Below are positions 1 to 9,017 of a stretch of DNA of 64,000 nucleotides, piece after piece. The stretch is from Caulobacter radicis (GTDB lineage: Bacteria; Pseudomonadota; Alphaproteobacteria; Caulobacterales; Caulobacteraceae). The translations under genes were made by a program, and so were the position numbers. The first letter of the stretch is position 1, and every line of letters starts with the position of its first letter. The notes beneath the pieces are model-generated. The model saw nothing but the letters and a program-made list of their open reading frames with translations, was not told the origin of the DNA and made no database searches. The stretch is from contig NZ_QDKO01000040.1 in assembly GCF_003094615.1 (NCBI RefSeq), positions 72,675 through 136,674 of the forward strand, read 5' to 3'.

Positions 1-1
1 C

Positions 2-2566
2 TTCACGACGGTGCACGTCTTCCGCGCCCGCAACCCGACCGAAGGCGAGCGTCTGGCGCTGATGGCCGTGGGCGGCTACGGCCGCGCCACCCTGGCCCCG
101 TTCAGCGACATCGATCTCCTCTTCCTGCGGCCCTACAAGCAGACGCCGCACGTCGAGAGCGTGATCGAATACATGCTCTATGCGCTGTGGGACCTGGGCT
201 TCAAGGTCGGCCACGCCTCGCGCACCATCGAGGAGTGCGTCCGCCTCTCGAAGGAAGACTTCACGATCCGCACCTCGATCCTCGAGGCCCGGCGGCTGAC
301 GGGCGACGAACGCCTGGCCGCCGACCTCAAGCGGCGGTTCCGCGACGAGGTCATGAAGGGCACCGGCCAGCAGTTCGTGGCCGCCAAGCTCAAGGAGCGC
401 GACGATCGCCAGGCCCGCGCCGGCGCCAGCCGCTACATGGTCGAGCCCAACGTCAAGGAGGGCAAGGGCGGCCTGCGCGACCTGCACACCCTGGTGTGGA
501 TCGCCGAGTACCTGCACCCGGTCGACGCCCCGGAGGACGTCTTCAAGATGGAGGTGTTCTCGGGCCGCGAGACCAAGGCCTTCATCCGCGCCTTCGACTT
601 CCTGCACGCCGTGCGCGCCCATCTGCACTTCACCACGGGCCGTCCCGAAGAGCGCCTGACCTTCGACCTGCAGCCCGAGATCGCCCGCCGCATGGGCTAT
701 GGCGACCGCGGCGACGCGCCGGCGGTGGAGCGCTTCATGCGCCGCTACTTCCTGATCGCCAAGGAAGTGGGCGCGCTGACGCGGGCTTTCTCGGCCAAGC
801 TGGAGGCCGAGCACTTCAAGAACGAGCCCAAGGGCATCTCGCGCTTCCTCCCGGGCGCCAAGCCCAAGCGCAAGGCCCTGGACGCGCCCGGCTTCTACGA
901 GGACGGCGGCCGGCTGAACATCGACGGGCCGGCGATCTTCGAGAGCGATCCGGTCAACCTGATCCGCCTGTTCAAGATCGCCGACGAGCGCGACCTTGAC
1001 CTGCACCCCGACGCCTTCACGGCCGTGACCCGGCACCTGGGGCTGATCACCTCGAAGGTGCGCCGCGATCCGGAGGCGACGCGGTCGTTCCTGGACCTCT
1101 TGGCGCGAGGCAAGCGCAGCTATCGCACCCTGACCCTGATGAACGACGCCGGCGTGCTGGGCCGCTTCATCCCGGAGTTCGGCCGCGTCGTCGCCCAGAT
1201 GCAGTTCAACATGTACCACTCGTACACGGTGGACGAGCACACCCTGCGCGCGGTGGGCCTGATCGGCGACATGGCCGCCGGCCGCCTCTCGGAAGACCAT
1301 CCGCTGGCCGTGTCGATCATGCCGCTGATCGAGGACCGCGAGGCCCTGTTCCTGGCCATGCTGCTGCACGACACCGGCAAGGGCGGCGTCGGCGGCCAGG
1401 AGAAGGCCGGCGCCCGCTCGGCCCGCAGCGCCTGCGAGCGCCTGGGCGTCGAGCGGTCCAAGGTCGAGCTGGTCGCCTGGCTGGTCGAGAATCATCTCGT
1501 GATGAGCGACTTCGCCCAGAAGCGCGACGTGTCGGATCCCGGCACCGTCGCCGCCTTCGCGCGCATCGTCGAGAACCCCGAGCGCCTGCGCCTGCTGCTG
1601 GTCATCACCGTGGCCGATATCCGGGCCGTGGGGCCCGGCGTGTGGAACGGCTGGAAGGGCCAGCTGCTGCGCGAGCTCTACAACGCCACTGAGGCGGTTT
1701 TCAGGGGTGGCCGGGGCAGTGACGCCACCGCCAACGTTCAACGCCACCAGGAGGCCGCCGCGGCCGCCGCACGCGAGGCCCTGATCGCCGCCGACCCCGC
1801 CGCCAAGGGCTGGGCCGCGGCCATGGAGGACGCCTATTTCGGCGCCTTCGGTCCGCAGGACCTGCTCGACCATGCCGCCCTGGCCCGCCGGGCCGCCATC
1901 CAGGGCGGCGCGGCCGCCGAGGGCAAGGTCAATCCCGGCGCCAACGCCGCCGAGATCGTCATCGCCGCGCGCGACCGTCGCGGCCTGTTCGCGGATCTGG
2001 CCCTGGCCATCTCGTCGCTGGGCGGCAACGTCGTCGGCGCCCGGGTCTTCACCTCCCGCCAGGGCCAGGCGCTGGACGTCTTCTATGTGCAGGACGTCAC
2101 CGGCTCGGCGCTGGGCTGCGAGAACCCCCGCGCCCTGCGTCGCCTGGCAGACGCCCTGGAAGCGGCCGGTCGCGGCGAGGGCGTCAATGTCGAGGCCCGG
2201 CGCGGCGCCGAGCTGGCCCGCACGGCCGCCTTCGCCATCGCTCCCACCGTCGTCGTCGACAACGAGGCCTCGCACGAGGCCACGGTGGTGGAAGCCTCGG
2301 GCCGCGACCGTCCGGGCCTGTTGCAAGCCCTGGCCCGCACCCTGGCCGACAACGGTCTCTCGATTCAGTCGGCCCACATCGACGGCTATGGCGAGCGGGC
2401 GGTCGACGCCTTCTACGTGCAGACGGCCGAGGGTGGGAAGCTGGCCGACGGCCGCAAGGTCTCGGCGCTGAAGGCCGACTTGCTTTCGGCGCTCGAGCAG
2501 AACGAGGCGGGCGCCCCGAGCACCCGTCCGGGTCTCAAGCGCGCCCGGGCCAGCGTCGCGCGCTAG
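2..2566 (+). CDS. glnD: Bifunctional uridylyltransferase/uridylyl-removing enzyme GlnD (5' end outside window)
   Basis: GlnD adds and removes UMP on PII proteins in response to glutamine and so controls nitrogen assimilation in the cytoplasm. The reading frame is open from the first bases, so the start lies upstream and roughly the first 90 residues are missing compared with a usual length of about 940. The nucleotidyltransferase signature GGYGR followed by a DID acidic pair is near nt 70-116. The HD-type hydrolase motif LLHDTGKG is near nt 1360-1386. Two C-terminal ACT domains, each with a D-R-x-G-L core, start near nt 1965 and nt 2290. It converges with parB across 248 bp that show no recognisable gene. 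The identification is secure. Confidence 0.96.
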   Translation, partial: FTTVHVFRARNPTEGERLALMAVGGYGRATLAPFSDIDLLFLRPYKQTPHVESVIEYMLYALWDLGFKVGHASRTIEECVRLSKEDFTIRTSILEARRLTGDERLAADLKRRFRDEVMKGTGQQFVAAKLKERDDRQARAGASRYMVEPNVKEGKGGLRDLHTLVWIAEYLHPVDAPEDVFKMEVFSGRETKAFIRAFDFLHAVRAHLHFTTGRPEERLTFDLQPEIARRMGYGDRGDAPAVERFMRRYFLIAKEVGALTRAFSAKLEAEHFKNEPKGISRFLPGAKPKRKALDAPGFYEDGGRLNIDGPAIFESDPVNLIRLFKIADERDLDLHPDAFTAVTRHLGLITSKVRRDPEATRSFLDLLARGKRSYRTLTLMNDAGVLGRFIPEFGRVVAQMQFNMYHSYTVDEHTLRAVGLIGDMAAGRLSEDHPLAVSIMPLIEDREALFLAMLLHDTGKGGVGGQEKAGARSARSACERLGVERSKVELVAWLVENHLVMSDFAQKRDVSDPGTVAAFARIVENPERLRLLLVITVADIRAVGPGVWNGWKGQLLRELYNATEAVFRGGRGSDATANVQRHQEAAAAAAREALIAADPAAKGWAAAMEDAYFGAFGPQDLLDHAALARRAAIQGGAAAEGKVNPGANAAEIVIAARDRRGLFADLALAISSLGGNVVGARVFTSRQGQALDVFYVQDVTGSALGCENPRALRRLADALEAAGRGEGVNVEARRGAELARTAAFAIAPTVVVDNEASHEATVVEASGRDRPGLLQALARTLADNGLSIQSAHIDGYGERAVDAFYVQTAEGGKLADGRKVSALKADLLSALEQNEAGAPSTRPGLKRARASVAR

Positions 2567-2814
2567 GACCGGCGCGCGGATAGCGATTCGAGATTCCGGT
2601 CAAATAGTTCGCTGGCAACCGCGTCGCCGGGCTGTGGAAAAATTCCGTCGCCGGAGCTTTCAATTCGGCGGCCGGTTCTGGATTTTTCCCTTATCCGGCA
2701 ATGGATTACGCGAGAATATCGCCCTCCCCGCCCTCGCCTGTGGCGAATGGCGCGACCCAGTATACGGCCGCGCCTTTCTTCATGCGCCACAGGAGACCCC
2801 GAAAACAGGGCCGA

Positions 2815-3717
2815 TCAGACGCCCCGCGTCAGGCGGTTGCAGAGGTCGTCCAGTTGCTCGAGGGTCGCGTAGCGGACGATGAGCGAGCCGGCGCCGCCGC
2901 GATGGTCGATCTCGACGTCGAGGCCGAGGACCGACGACAGGTCGGCTTCCAGGGCCTGGGTGTCGGTGTCCTTGGCGCGCGGCGCACGCGGAGGCGCCGA
3001 GCCGCCGTTCTTGGCGCGCGGGGTGGCGTCGCCGGTCTGGGCGACGCGGGCCAGGGTCTCGGTCTCGCGCACCGACAGGCCGCCGTCGATGACCTGCTGG
3101 GCCAAGGCGCCCGGATCGGCGGCGGTGGCGATGGCGCGAGCGTGACCGGCGGTCAGGGCGCCGGTCACCAGGTGCTGCTGCACCGCTTCCGGCAGGGCCA
3201 GCAGGCGCAGGGTGTTGGCCACATGGCTGCGGCTCTTGCCGATGGTCTGGGCGATGGCGTCCTGGGTGCGGCCAAACTTGTCCATCAGCACGCGGTAGCT
3301 CAGGGCCTCTTCGAGGATGTTGAGGTCCGAGCGCTGGACGTTCTCGATGATGCCGATCTCGAGCACGGCCAGGTCGTCGAGCTCGCGCACGATGATCGGC
3401 ACGGTCCGGAGACCGGCGCGCTGGGCGGCCCTCCAGCGACGCTCGCCGGCGACGATCTGGTACTCGCCCGGAGCGCCCGGCGCCGGCCGCACCAGGATCG
3501 GCTGGAGCACGCCCTTCTCGGCGATGGAGTTGGAAAGTTCTACCAGGTCTTCCTCGCGGAAGGTCCGGCGGGGCTGGTCGGGATTACGCTTCAGAAGCTC
3601 GATCGGGGCTTCCCGCGAACCGCCGGTATTGTCGCCCGGCGCCTGGGCCGGGGCGGCGTCGACCTCGCCCAGCAGCGCCGACAGACCGCGACCCAGACCC
3701 CGACGGCCTTCCGACAT
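2815..3717 (-). CDS. parB: Chromosome-partitioning protein ParB
   Basis: ParB is the CTP-dependent clamp that loads at parS, spreads along origin-proximal DNA and, with ParA, segregates the new origin to the opposite pole. The 300-residue protein begins MSEGRRGLGRGLSALLGE, the N-terminal motif that stimulates ParA ATPase. It then has the CTP-binding signature GERRWRAAQ (about residues 95-105) and the helix-turn-helix around IGKSRSHVANTLRLL. The C-terminal dimerisation domain ends CNRLTRG. I chose this ATG over one six codons upstream because it matches the Caulobacter N-terminus. It lies 101 bp downstream of parA in the same leftward operon. Its parS targets are at 7.2-10.9 kb. Confidence 0.97.
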   Translation of the reverse strand: MSEGRRGLGRGLSALLGEVDAAPAQAPGDNTGGSREAPIELLKRNPDQPRRTFREEDLVELSNSIAEKGVLQPILVRPAPGAPGEYQIVAGERRWRAAQRAGLRTVPIIVRELDDLAVLEIGIIENVQRSDLNILEEALSYRVLMDKFGRTQDAIAQTIGKSRSHVANTLRLLALPEAVQQHLVTGALTAGHARAIATAADPGALAQQVIDGGLSVRETETLARVAQTGDATPRAKNGGSAPPRAPRAKDTDTQALEADLSSVLGLDVEIDHRGGAGSLIVRYATLEQLDDLCNRLTRGV

Positions 3718-3818
3718 CCCCGCTTCACCGACCACGACCGTCTCCTCGAAACTTCAACTTCAATAGTGACTTCGACCCGTATCCTCAGGTCGAGGCTCAA
3801 ATGGGTAGGCCCTGTGGA

Positions 3819-4625
3819 TCAGGCGGCCTGGGCCTGGCGATCCTTCTCGCGGCTGATCACTTCACGAGCCAGCCGCAGGTAGGCTTGGCTGCCAGCGCAC
3901 TTGAGATCGTAGAGCAGCACCGGCTTGCCGAACGACGGCGCCTCCGACACCCGGACGTTCCGCGGTATGACCGCGTCGTACACCTTGTCGCCGAAATGCT
4001 CGCGCACGTCGCGGGCCACCTGTTCGGAGAGGCTGTTGCGGCGATCGTACATGGTCAGCACCACGCCCTGGATCTCCAGGCGCGGGTTCAGGCTGCCACG
4101 GACACGCTCGATGGTGCGGATCAGCTGTGTCAGGCCTTCCAGGGCGAAGAACTCGCACTGCAGGGGCACGAACACGGCGTCGGCCGCGGTCATGGCGTTG
4201 ACCGTCAGCACGTTCAACGACGGCGGACAGTCGATCAGCACATAGGTGTAGGGGCCGCTGGCCCGCAGCGGCTCCAGGGCGTCGCGCAGGCGGTACGAGC
4301 GACGGGCCACCTGGCCCAGCTCCAGCTCCACGCCCGACAGGTCGGCGTCGGCCGGGATCACGTCCAGGCCCGGCAGCGAGGTCTGGACGGCGGCCTCGAT
4401 CACCGGGGCCTCGCCCATCAGCACGTCGTACAGCGTCTTCTTGCGCTGCAGGCGCCCGATGCCCAGGCCCGTGGAGCAGTTGCCCTGCGGGTCGGCGTCG
4501 ATCAGCAGCACGCGCTCGCCGCATGCGGCCAGGGCGGTGCCCAGGTTGATGGCCGTGGTGGTCTTGCCCACCCCGCCCTTCTGGTTGGCGACCGCCAGGA
4601 CTCTCAGCTCAGACTTTGCGGACAC
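3819..4625 (-). CDS. parA: Chromosome-partitioning ATPase ParA
   Basis: ParA is a Walker-type ATPase that binds the nucleoid nonspecifically as an ATP dimer and pulls ParB-parS complexes toward the new pole. The 268-residue protein has the deviant Walker A box KGGVGKTT near residue 16, switch I DADPQGN near residue 43, and Walker B VLIDCPPS around residue 125. Length and sequence agree with Caulobacter ParA. Its start codon lies inside the end of rsmG (17-nt overlap), which points to translational coupling in the operon DUF6489-mnmE-mnmG-rsmG-parA-parB. Confidence 0.97.
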   Translation of the reverse strand: MSAKSELRVLAVANQKGGVGKTTTAINLGTALAACGERVLLIDADPQGNCSTGLGIGRLQRKKTLYDVLMGEAPVIEAAVQTSLPGLDVIPADADLSGVELELGQVARRSYRLRDALEPLRASGPYTYVLIDCPPSLNVLTVNAMTAADAVFVPLQCEFFALEGLTQLIRTIERVRGSLNPRLEIQGVVLTMYDRRNSLSEQVARDVREHFGDKVYDAVIPRNVRVSEAPSFGKPVLLYDLKCAGSQAYLRLAREVISREKDRQAQAA

Positions 4626-5274
4626 GGCTCAGCCCCTTGATTTGCACGACATGACCGCGCGGGTCGCTCTTGGAGCCCCGCACGTCCGACTCGAACTTCC
4701 AGGTCTTCTCGGCTTCAGCGATCTCGGCGGCGACCTCCTGGCCCTTCAGGAACCAGGCGACCGCGCCGCGCTTGAAATAGGGTTGCGAGTATTCCAGCAG
4801 GCGCGGCATCGGCGCGCAGGCCCGGGCCGTGACCACCTGCACCTTGAGGTCCAGGCTTTCGGCGCGGGCGTTGTGGATCTCGACCGGCAGGTCGAGTTCG
4901 CGGCAGACGGCGTCGAGGAAGCGGCAGCGCTTGGCCATGCTCTCGACGAGGTGGACCTTGGCCCCGGGAACGCCCTTCAGCAGGATGGCCAGCACCACGC
5001 CGGGCAGGCCGGCGCCGGCGCCCAGGTCGGCCCAGACCTTGGCCTGCGGCGCGAAGGTCAGCAGCTGGGCGCTGTCCCAGGCGTGGCGGTTCCAGTAGGC
5101 AGCCATCGAGGCCGGACCGACGAGGTTCATCACCTCGTTCCATTCGGCCAGCAGATCCTTGTAGCGCGCCAGGTCGGCGATCTGGGCGTCAGTCGAACCC
5201 GTCAACCGCTGGAAGGCGGCGGCGTCGACTGGGTCGAGCGTTTCGATGACGAGATTGGAAGCGGCTTCAGCCAT
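4609..5274 (-). CDS. rsmG: 16S rRNA (guanine-N7) methyltransferase RsmG (GidB)
   Basis: RsmG methylates G527 of 16S rRNA with S-adenosylmethionine; loss of the enzyme gives low-level streptomycin resistance in several bacteria. The 221-residue protein has the SAM-binding glycine loop WADLGAGAGLPGVVL near residue 75, followed by the acidic residue of motif II and LVESMAKRCRFL. The ATG shares one base with the mnmG stop codon, and the 3' end overlaps parA by 17 nt. This gidA-gidB-parA-parB order is the classic origin-proximal arrangement. Confidence 0.95.
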   Translation of the reverse strand: MAEAASNLVIETLDPVDAAAFQRLTGSTDAQIADLARYKDLLAEWNEVMNLVGPASMAAYWNRHAWDSAQLLTFAPQAKVWADLGAGAGLPGVVLAILLKGVPGAKVHLVESMAKRCRFLDAVCRELDLPVEIHNARAESLDLKVQVVTARACAPMPRLLEYSQPYFKRGAVAWFLKGQEVAAEIAEAEKTWKFESDVRGSKSDPRGHVVQIKGLSRVRKV

Positions 5275-7160
5275 CAGGCGGCCCGGCCCCGTCGCACGTG
5301 GGCCAGCAGGGCCGTCAGGGCGCCCGGGGTGACGCCCTCGATGCGGGCCGCCTGGCCCAGCGTCAGGGGCTTCACCCGGATCAGCTTCTCGCGCACCTCG
5401 TTGGAGAGGCTGCCGATGTCGCGGTAGTCGAGGTCGGCCGGCAGGCGCAGATCCTCGTCCTTGCGCAGGGATTCGGCGTCGGCGCGCTGGCGGTCAAGAT
5501 AGCCGGCATAGGCCGCCTCGATCTCGATCTGCTCGCGAGCCATCGGGCTCCAGTCGGCGATCTCGGGCCAGACGCGAACCAGGTCGTCGAGACCCACGTC
5601 CGGATAGGCCAGCATGGCCAGGACGTCGCGGCGCTGACCGTCGGCATTGACCTTGAAGCCGGCCTTGACGGCCTCAGCCGGGGTCATGTTCAGGGCGCGG
5701 GCGCGAGCACGGACCGCGTCCAGCTCCGCCTTCTTGGCGGCCCAGGCGGCGGCGCGGACGTCGCCCACGACGCCCAGCTGCACGCCACGCTCGGTCAGGC
5801 GCTGGTCGGCGTTGTCGGCGCGCAGGGTGAGGCGGAACTCGGCCCGGCTGGTGAACATGCGGTAGGGCTCGGTCACGCCACGGGTGACCAGGTCGTCGAT
5901 CATCACGCCGATATAGGCTTCGTCGCGCGCGAACACCGCCGGCTCGTGGCCCAGCGCCGACAGCGCGGCGTTCATGCCGGCGACCAGGCCTTGCGCCCCG
6001 GCCTCTTCATAGCCCGTGGTGCCGTTGATCTGGCCGGCCAGATAAAGGCCCGGCAGGCGCTTGGTCTCCAGCGTGGCGTAGAGCTCGCGCGGATCGACAT
6101 AGTCGTATTCGATCGCGTAGCCGTAGCGGATCACCTCCACGGCCTCGAGGCCGGGAATGGTGCGCAGGAACAGGAGCTGGGTCTCGGCCGAGACCGAGGT
6201 CGAGACGCCGTTCGGATAGACGGTGTCGTCGTCCAGGCCTTCGGGCTCCAGGAACACCTGGTGGCTGGTCTTGTCGGCGAAGCGGACGACCTTGTCCTCG
6301 ATCGACGGGCAGTAGCGCGGGCCGATCCCCGTGGCGCGACCGCCATAGACGGCGGACTCGCCCAGGCGATCGGCGATGATCCTGTGGGTTTCCTCGGTGG
6401 TGAAGGTGATGCCGCAGCGGATCTGCGGCACCTCGATCTTGTCGTTGAGGAACGAGAACGGCACGGGCTCTTCGTCGGCCGCCTGCATGTCGAGGCGGTC
6501 CCAGGCGATGGTCTTGCCGTCCAGGCGGGCGGGCGTGCCGGTCTTCAGGCGGCCCATGTCGAAGCCCAGGCCATAGAGACGGTCCGACAAGCCGATCGAC
6601 GGCTGGTCGCCGACCCGGCCGGCCGGGATGCGGGTTTCGCCCTGGTGGATGACGCCCTTCAGGAAGGTGCCGGTGGTCAGCACGACTTTAGACGCGCGAT
6701 AGACCGTACCCTCCCCGTCCACGGCGCCGGCCACGTGGGCGTCCTCGACGATCAGGTCTTCGGCGGCGGCGGCGATGACGTCGAGGTTGGGATAGGCGAA
6801 CAGCTCGGCCTGCATGGCCTGACGATAGAGCTTGCGATCGATCTGCGAGCGCGGACCGCGGACGGCCGGGCCCTTGGAGCGGTTCAGCATCCGGAACTGG
6901 ATGCCGGCCTTGTCGGCCATGCGGCCCATCAGGCCGTCCAGGGCGTCGATCTCGCGCACCAGGTGGCCCTTGCCCAGGCCGCCGATGGCCGGGTTGCACG
7001 ACATCTCGCCGACGGTTTCACGTTTGTGGGTCAGCAGCAGGGTGCGCGCGCCGGTGCGCGCGGCGGCCGCCGCGGCCTCGCAACCGGCGTGACCGCCGCC
7101 AATAACGATGACGTCCCAGGACTGGGGCGAAGAGCTGGACAAGGGAGAAACGCGCCTCAA
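5274..7160 (-). CDS. mnmG: tRNA uridine-5-carboxymethylaminomethyl synthesis enzyme MnmG (GidA)
   Basis: MnmG is an FAD protein that works with MnmE to build the (carboxymethyl)aminomethyl group on wobble U34 of certain tRNAs. The N-terminus carries the dinucleotide-binding motif VIGGGHAGCEAA, followed by the family motifs SCNPAIGG and DALDGLMG. Later come GTTGYEEAGAQGL and the C-terminal helical domain around DIGSLSNEVREKL. The length of 628 fits the family. The only start I see in frame upstream of the Rossmann motif is TTG at 7160; it gives a short Ser-rich leader and is uncertain by a few codons. The gap to mnmE carries two parS sites. Confidence 0.96.
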   Translation of the reverse strand: MRRVSPLSSSSPQSWDVIVIGGGHAGCEAAAAAARTGARTLLLTHKRETVGEMSCNPAIGGLGKGHLVREIDALDGLMGRMADKAGIQFRMLNRSKGPAVRGPRSQIDRKLYRQAMQAELFAYPNLDVIAAAAEDLIVEDAHVAGAVDGEGTVYRASKVVLTTGTFLKGVIHQGETRIPAGRVGDQPSIGLSDRLYGLGFDMGRLKTGTPARLDGKTIAWDRLDMQAADEEPVPFSFLNDKIEVPQIRCGITFTTEETHRIIADRLGESAVYGGRATGIGPRYCPSIEDKVVRFADKTSHQVFLEPEGLDDDTVYPNGVSTSVSAETQLLFLRTIPGLEAVEVIRYGYAIEYDYVDPRELYATLETKRLPGLYLAGQINGTTGYEEAGAQGLVAGMNAALSALGHEPAVFARDEAYIGVMIDDLVTRGVTEPYRMFTSRAEFRLTLRADNADQRLTERGVQLGVVGDVRAAAWAAKKAELDAVRARARALNMTPAEAVKAGFKVNADGQRRDVLAMLAYPDVGLDDLVRVWPEIADWSPMAREQIEIEAAYAGYLDRQRADAESLRKDEDLRLPADLDYRDIGSLSNEVREKLIRVKPLTLGQAARIEGVTPGALTALLAHVRRGRAA

Positions 7161-7238
7161 TGCGGAACACGCCCGACCCGGCGGGCGCGTGCCTGACTTA
7201 TAGCTTCAAGCCGCCCTGTGGGCGAGTCGAGTCCGGGG

Positions 7239-7254
7239 CGTTTCACGTGAAACG
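7239..7254. promoter_or_regulatory. parS: parS site (ParB-binding, near-consensus)
   Basis: The 16-mer CGTTTCACGTGAAACG is a perfect palindrome and matches the general parS consensus TGTTTCACGTGAAACA at all but the two outer bases. It lies between mnmG and mnmE, about 8 kb from the predicted origin. ParB should load here. Confidence 0.9.
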
Positions 7255-7297
7255 CGGTGCGCGTATCTGTGGTCAGGCTGTGGACGGTTCAAGACCC

Positions 7298-7313
7298 TGT
7301 TCCACGTGAAACA
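7298..7313. promoter_or_regulatory. parS: parS site (one mismatch)
   Basis: TGTTCCACGTGAAACA differs from the consensus parS by one base in the left arm. It lies just after the mnmE stop codon and 43 bp from the neighbouring parS site, so the two form a pair in the mnmE-mnmG gap. Confidence 0.88.
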
Positions 7314-7314
7314 T

Positions 7315-8652
7315 TCACTTCCCAATGCAGAAGCTTGAAAAGACACGGTCAAGCACGTCTTCCGGATCGATCCGGCCTGTGATCCGAGACAATGCACGGG
7401 AAGCCAGGCGAACATCCTCAGCGGCCAGTTCCACGTCGTCTACCTCGGCCAGGGCGCGTTCCAGGTAGGCTCTGGCCTCCCCCAGACGTTCCGCGTGGCG
7501 GATCCGCGTGGCGGCGGGAAACTCCGCGCCGGACAGCGCCTGGACCACGTGATCGGTCAGGGCGGCGCGGATCGGGTCGGCCCCCTGCTCCCGCGCCGAC
7601 AGCGCCACCACGTGCAACCCGAGTTCGGCGGTCTGTTCGCGTATGGCCGCAACGACAGCCGGCTCTACCAGATCGGTCTTGTTGACCACCAGCCAGTCAC
7701 CCGCGCGGACGATTGCGTGGTGTTCGGAATGTTTCACGTGAAACTCGCCGGCATCGACGACCCACATCCGCAGGTCGGCTTCCTCGGCCCAGACCCGCGC
7801 GCGGCGCACGCCCTCGGCCTCGATATCGTCGGCGGTCTCGCGGATCCCGGCCGTATCGGCCAGCAGCGCCTTGTAGCCGCCCAGCACCAGCGGAACCTCG
7901 ATGACGTCCCGCGTGGTCCCAGGCGTCGCCGTGACGATCGCCGCGTCGCGCTCGGCCAGCGCATTGAGCAAGGTGCTCTTGCCGGCATTGGGCGCGCCGA
8001 CCAGGGCGATGCGGAAGCCGTCCCGCACCCGGCGACCACGTGCGACATCCGCCAGGGCGACGTCGATCTCGGCCTTCAAGGTCTCCAGTCCGGGACGGGC
8101 CCGGGCCGCCACGTCTTCCGGCAGTTCCTCGTCGGGGAAGTCGACGGCCGCTTCCAGCATGGCCAGGGCCTGGACCAGCAGGTCGCGCCAGGCGTCGTAG
8201 CGCCGGCCCAGGGCGCCGCCCAACTGGCCCAGCGCCTGCTTGCGCTGGCCTTCGGTCTCGGCGTCGATCAGGTCGCCCACGGCCTCGGCCTGGGCCAGGT
8301 CGAGCTTGCCGTGCTGGAAGGCGCGGCGGGTGAACTCCCCCGGTTCGGCCAGGCGCAGGCCCAGGGCCGACAAGGCGCCGAGCATGGCCTCGACGACCGC
8401 CCTGCCCCCATGCACGTGAAACTCGGCGGCGTCCTCGCCGGTGTAGCTGGCCGGCCCCTGGAACCACAGCACCAGCGCGTCGTCGAGCGCGACGCCGTCT
8501 TGGCGCAGGGTGCGAAGGACGGCCTGGCGCGGCTTGGGGAGGTTTCCCGTGAGGGCGCGCACGGCCTCGCCGCTGGCCGGACCCGAGACGCGGATCACCG
8601 CCACGGCGGCGCGGCCCGCCGCCGTCGCCGGCGCGTAGATCGTATCGACCAT
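7315..8652 (-). CDS. mnmE: tRNA modification GTPase MnmE (TrmE)
   Basis: MnmE is a folate-binding, potassium-activated GTPase that acts with MnmG on U34 of tRNA. The N-terminal tetrahydrofolate-binding domain begins MVDTIYAPATAAGRAAVAV. The GTPase domain shows the P-loop GAPNAGKST around residue 220, DTAGIRE for G3 and NKTDL for G4. The protein ends in CIGK, the family's characteristic C-terminal cysteine motif. The 445-residue length is normal. The gene starts 4 bp after a DUF6489 gene and carries a parS site inside its coding sequence. Confidence 0.97.
   Translation of the reverse strand: MVDTIYAPATAAGRAAVAVIRVSGPASGEAVRALTGNLPKPRQAVLRTLRQDGVALDDALVLWFQGPASYTGEDAAEFHVHGGRAVVEAMLGALSALGLRLAEPGEFTRRAFQHGKLDLAQAEAVGDLIDAETEGQRKQALGQLGGALGRRYDAWRDLLVQALAMLEAAVDFPDEELPEDVAARARPGLETLKAEIDVALADVARGRRVRDGFRIALVGAPNAGKSTLLNALAERDAAIVTATPGTTRDVIEVPLVLGGYKALLADTAGIRETADDIEAEGVRRARVWAEEADLRMWVVDAGEFHVKHSEHHAIVRAGDWLVVNKTDLVEPAVVAAIREQTAELGLHVVALSAREQGADPIRAALTDHVVQALSGAEFPAATRIRHAERLGEARAYLERALAEVDDVELAAEDVRLASRALSRITGRIDPEDVLDRVFSSFCIGK
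7730..7745. promoter_or_regulatory. parS: parS site inside mnmE
   Basis: TGTTTCACGTGAAACT matches the 16-bp parS consensus except for the last base. It is embedded in the mnmE coding sequence, where it encodes Glu-Phe-His-Val-Lys-His, so DNA-site and protein constraints overlap here. Confidence 0.9.
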
Positions 8653-8656
8653 CAGA

Positions 8657-8902
8657 TCAGTCGCGCTTGCCGACCGCCGCTCCGGCCGCGGCCGTCATCA
8701 GCTTGCGGAAGCTGTCCTGGGCGCCGGCCCCGAACGCCATCCAGTTCTTCAGAAGCTCTTCGGGGGCCAGCATCGCCATGTTGGCGTCCATGCGGGCCTG
8801 CATCTCCTTGACGAGATGGTCGTTCAATCCGCTTACGTCGGGCAGGCCCAGGAAGGCCCGCGCCTCGACCGGGGTGCAGTCGATCTCGATCGTCATCTTC
8901 AT
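8657..8902 (-). CDS. DUF6489 family protein
   Basis: This is a small 81-residue protein of unknown function that I place in the alphaproteobacterial DUF6489 family. It begins MKMTIEIDCTPVEARAF and continues with a predicted amphipathic helical region, LVKEMQARMDANMAML. It has no signal peptide or membrane segment. I chose the ATG at 8902 because the upstream codons read through non-coding-looking sequence; an ATG two codons later is also possible. It ends 4 bp before mnmE and so is the first gene of the mnmE-mnmG-rsmG-parA-parB operon. The family assignment is from memory. Confidence 0.75.
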   Translation of the reverse strand: MKMTIEIDCTPVEARAFLGLPDVSGLNDHLVKEMQARMDANMAMLAPEELLKNWMAFGAGAQDSFRKLMTAAAGAAVGKRD

Positions 8903-9017
8903 CGAAAAAGTTCCCTGGCGGCAGGCCACGAGATTGTGACGCCGCGCACTGCTCGGGGCAGGTTAGAGCGCTTCGGTCGAAAGTCCCATCGACGGCTTAT
9001 TGTATGTGGAGAGCCCC

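Noticed and set aside
2701..3882. 393-codon plus-strand frame over parB
   Set aside because: It is a shadow of parB in another frame with no recognisable domain.
8408..8423. Possible fifth parS (CACGTGAAACT) inside mnmE
   Set aside because: Only the right arm matches; the left arm is CCATG in place of TGTTT, so ParB loading is unlikely.
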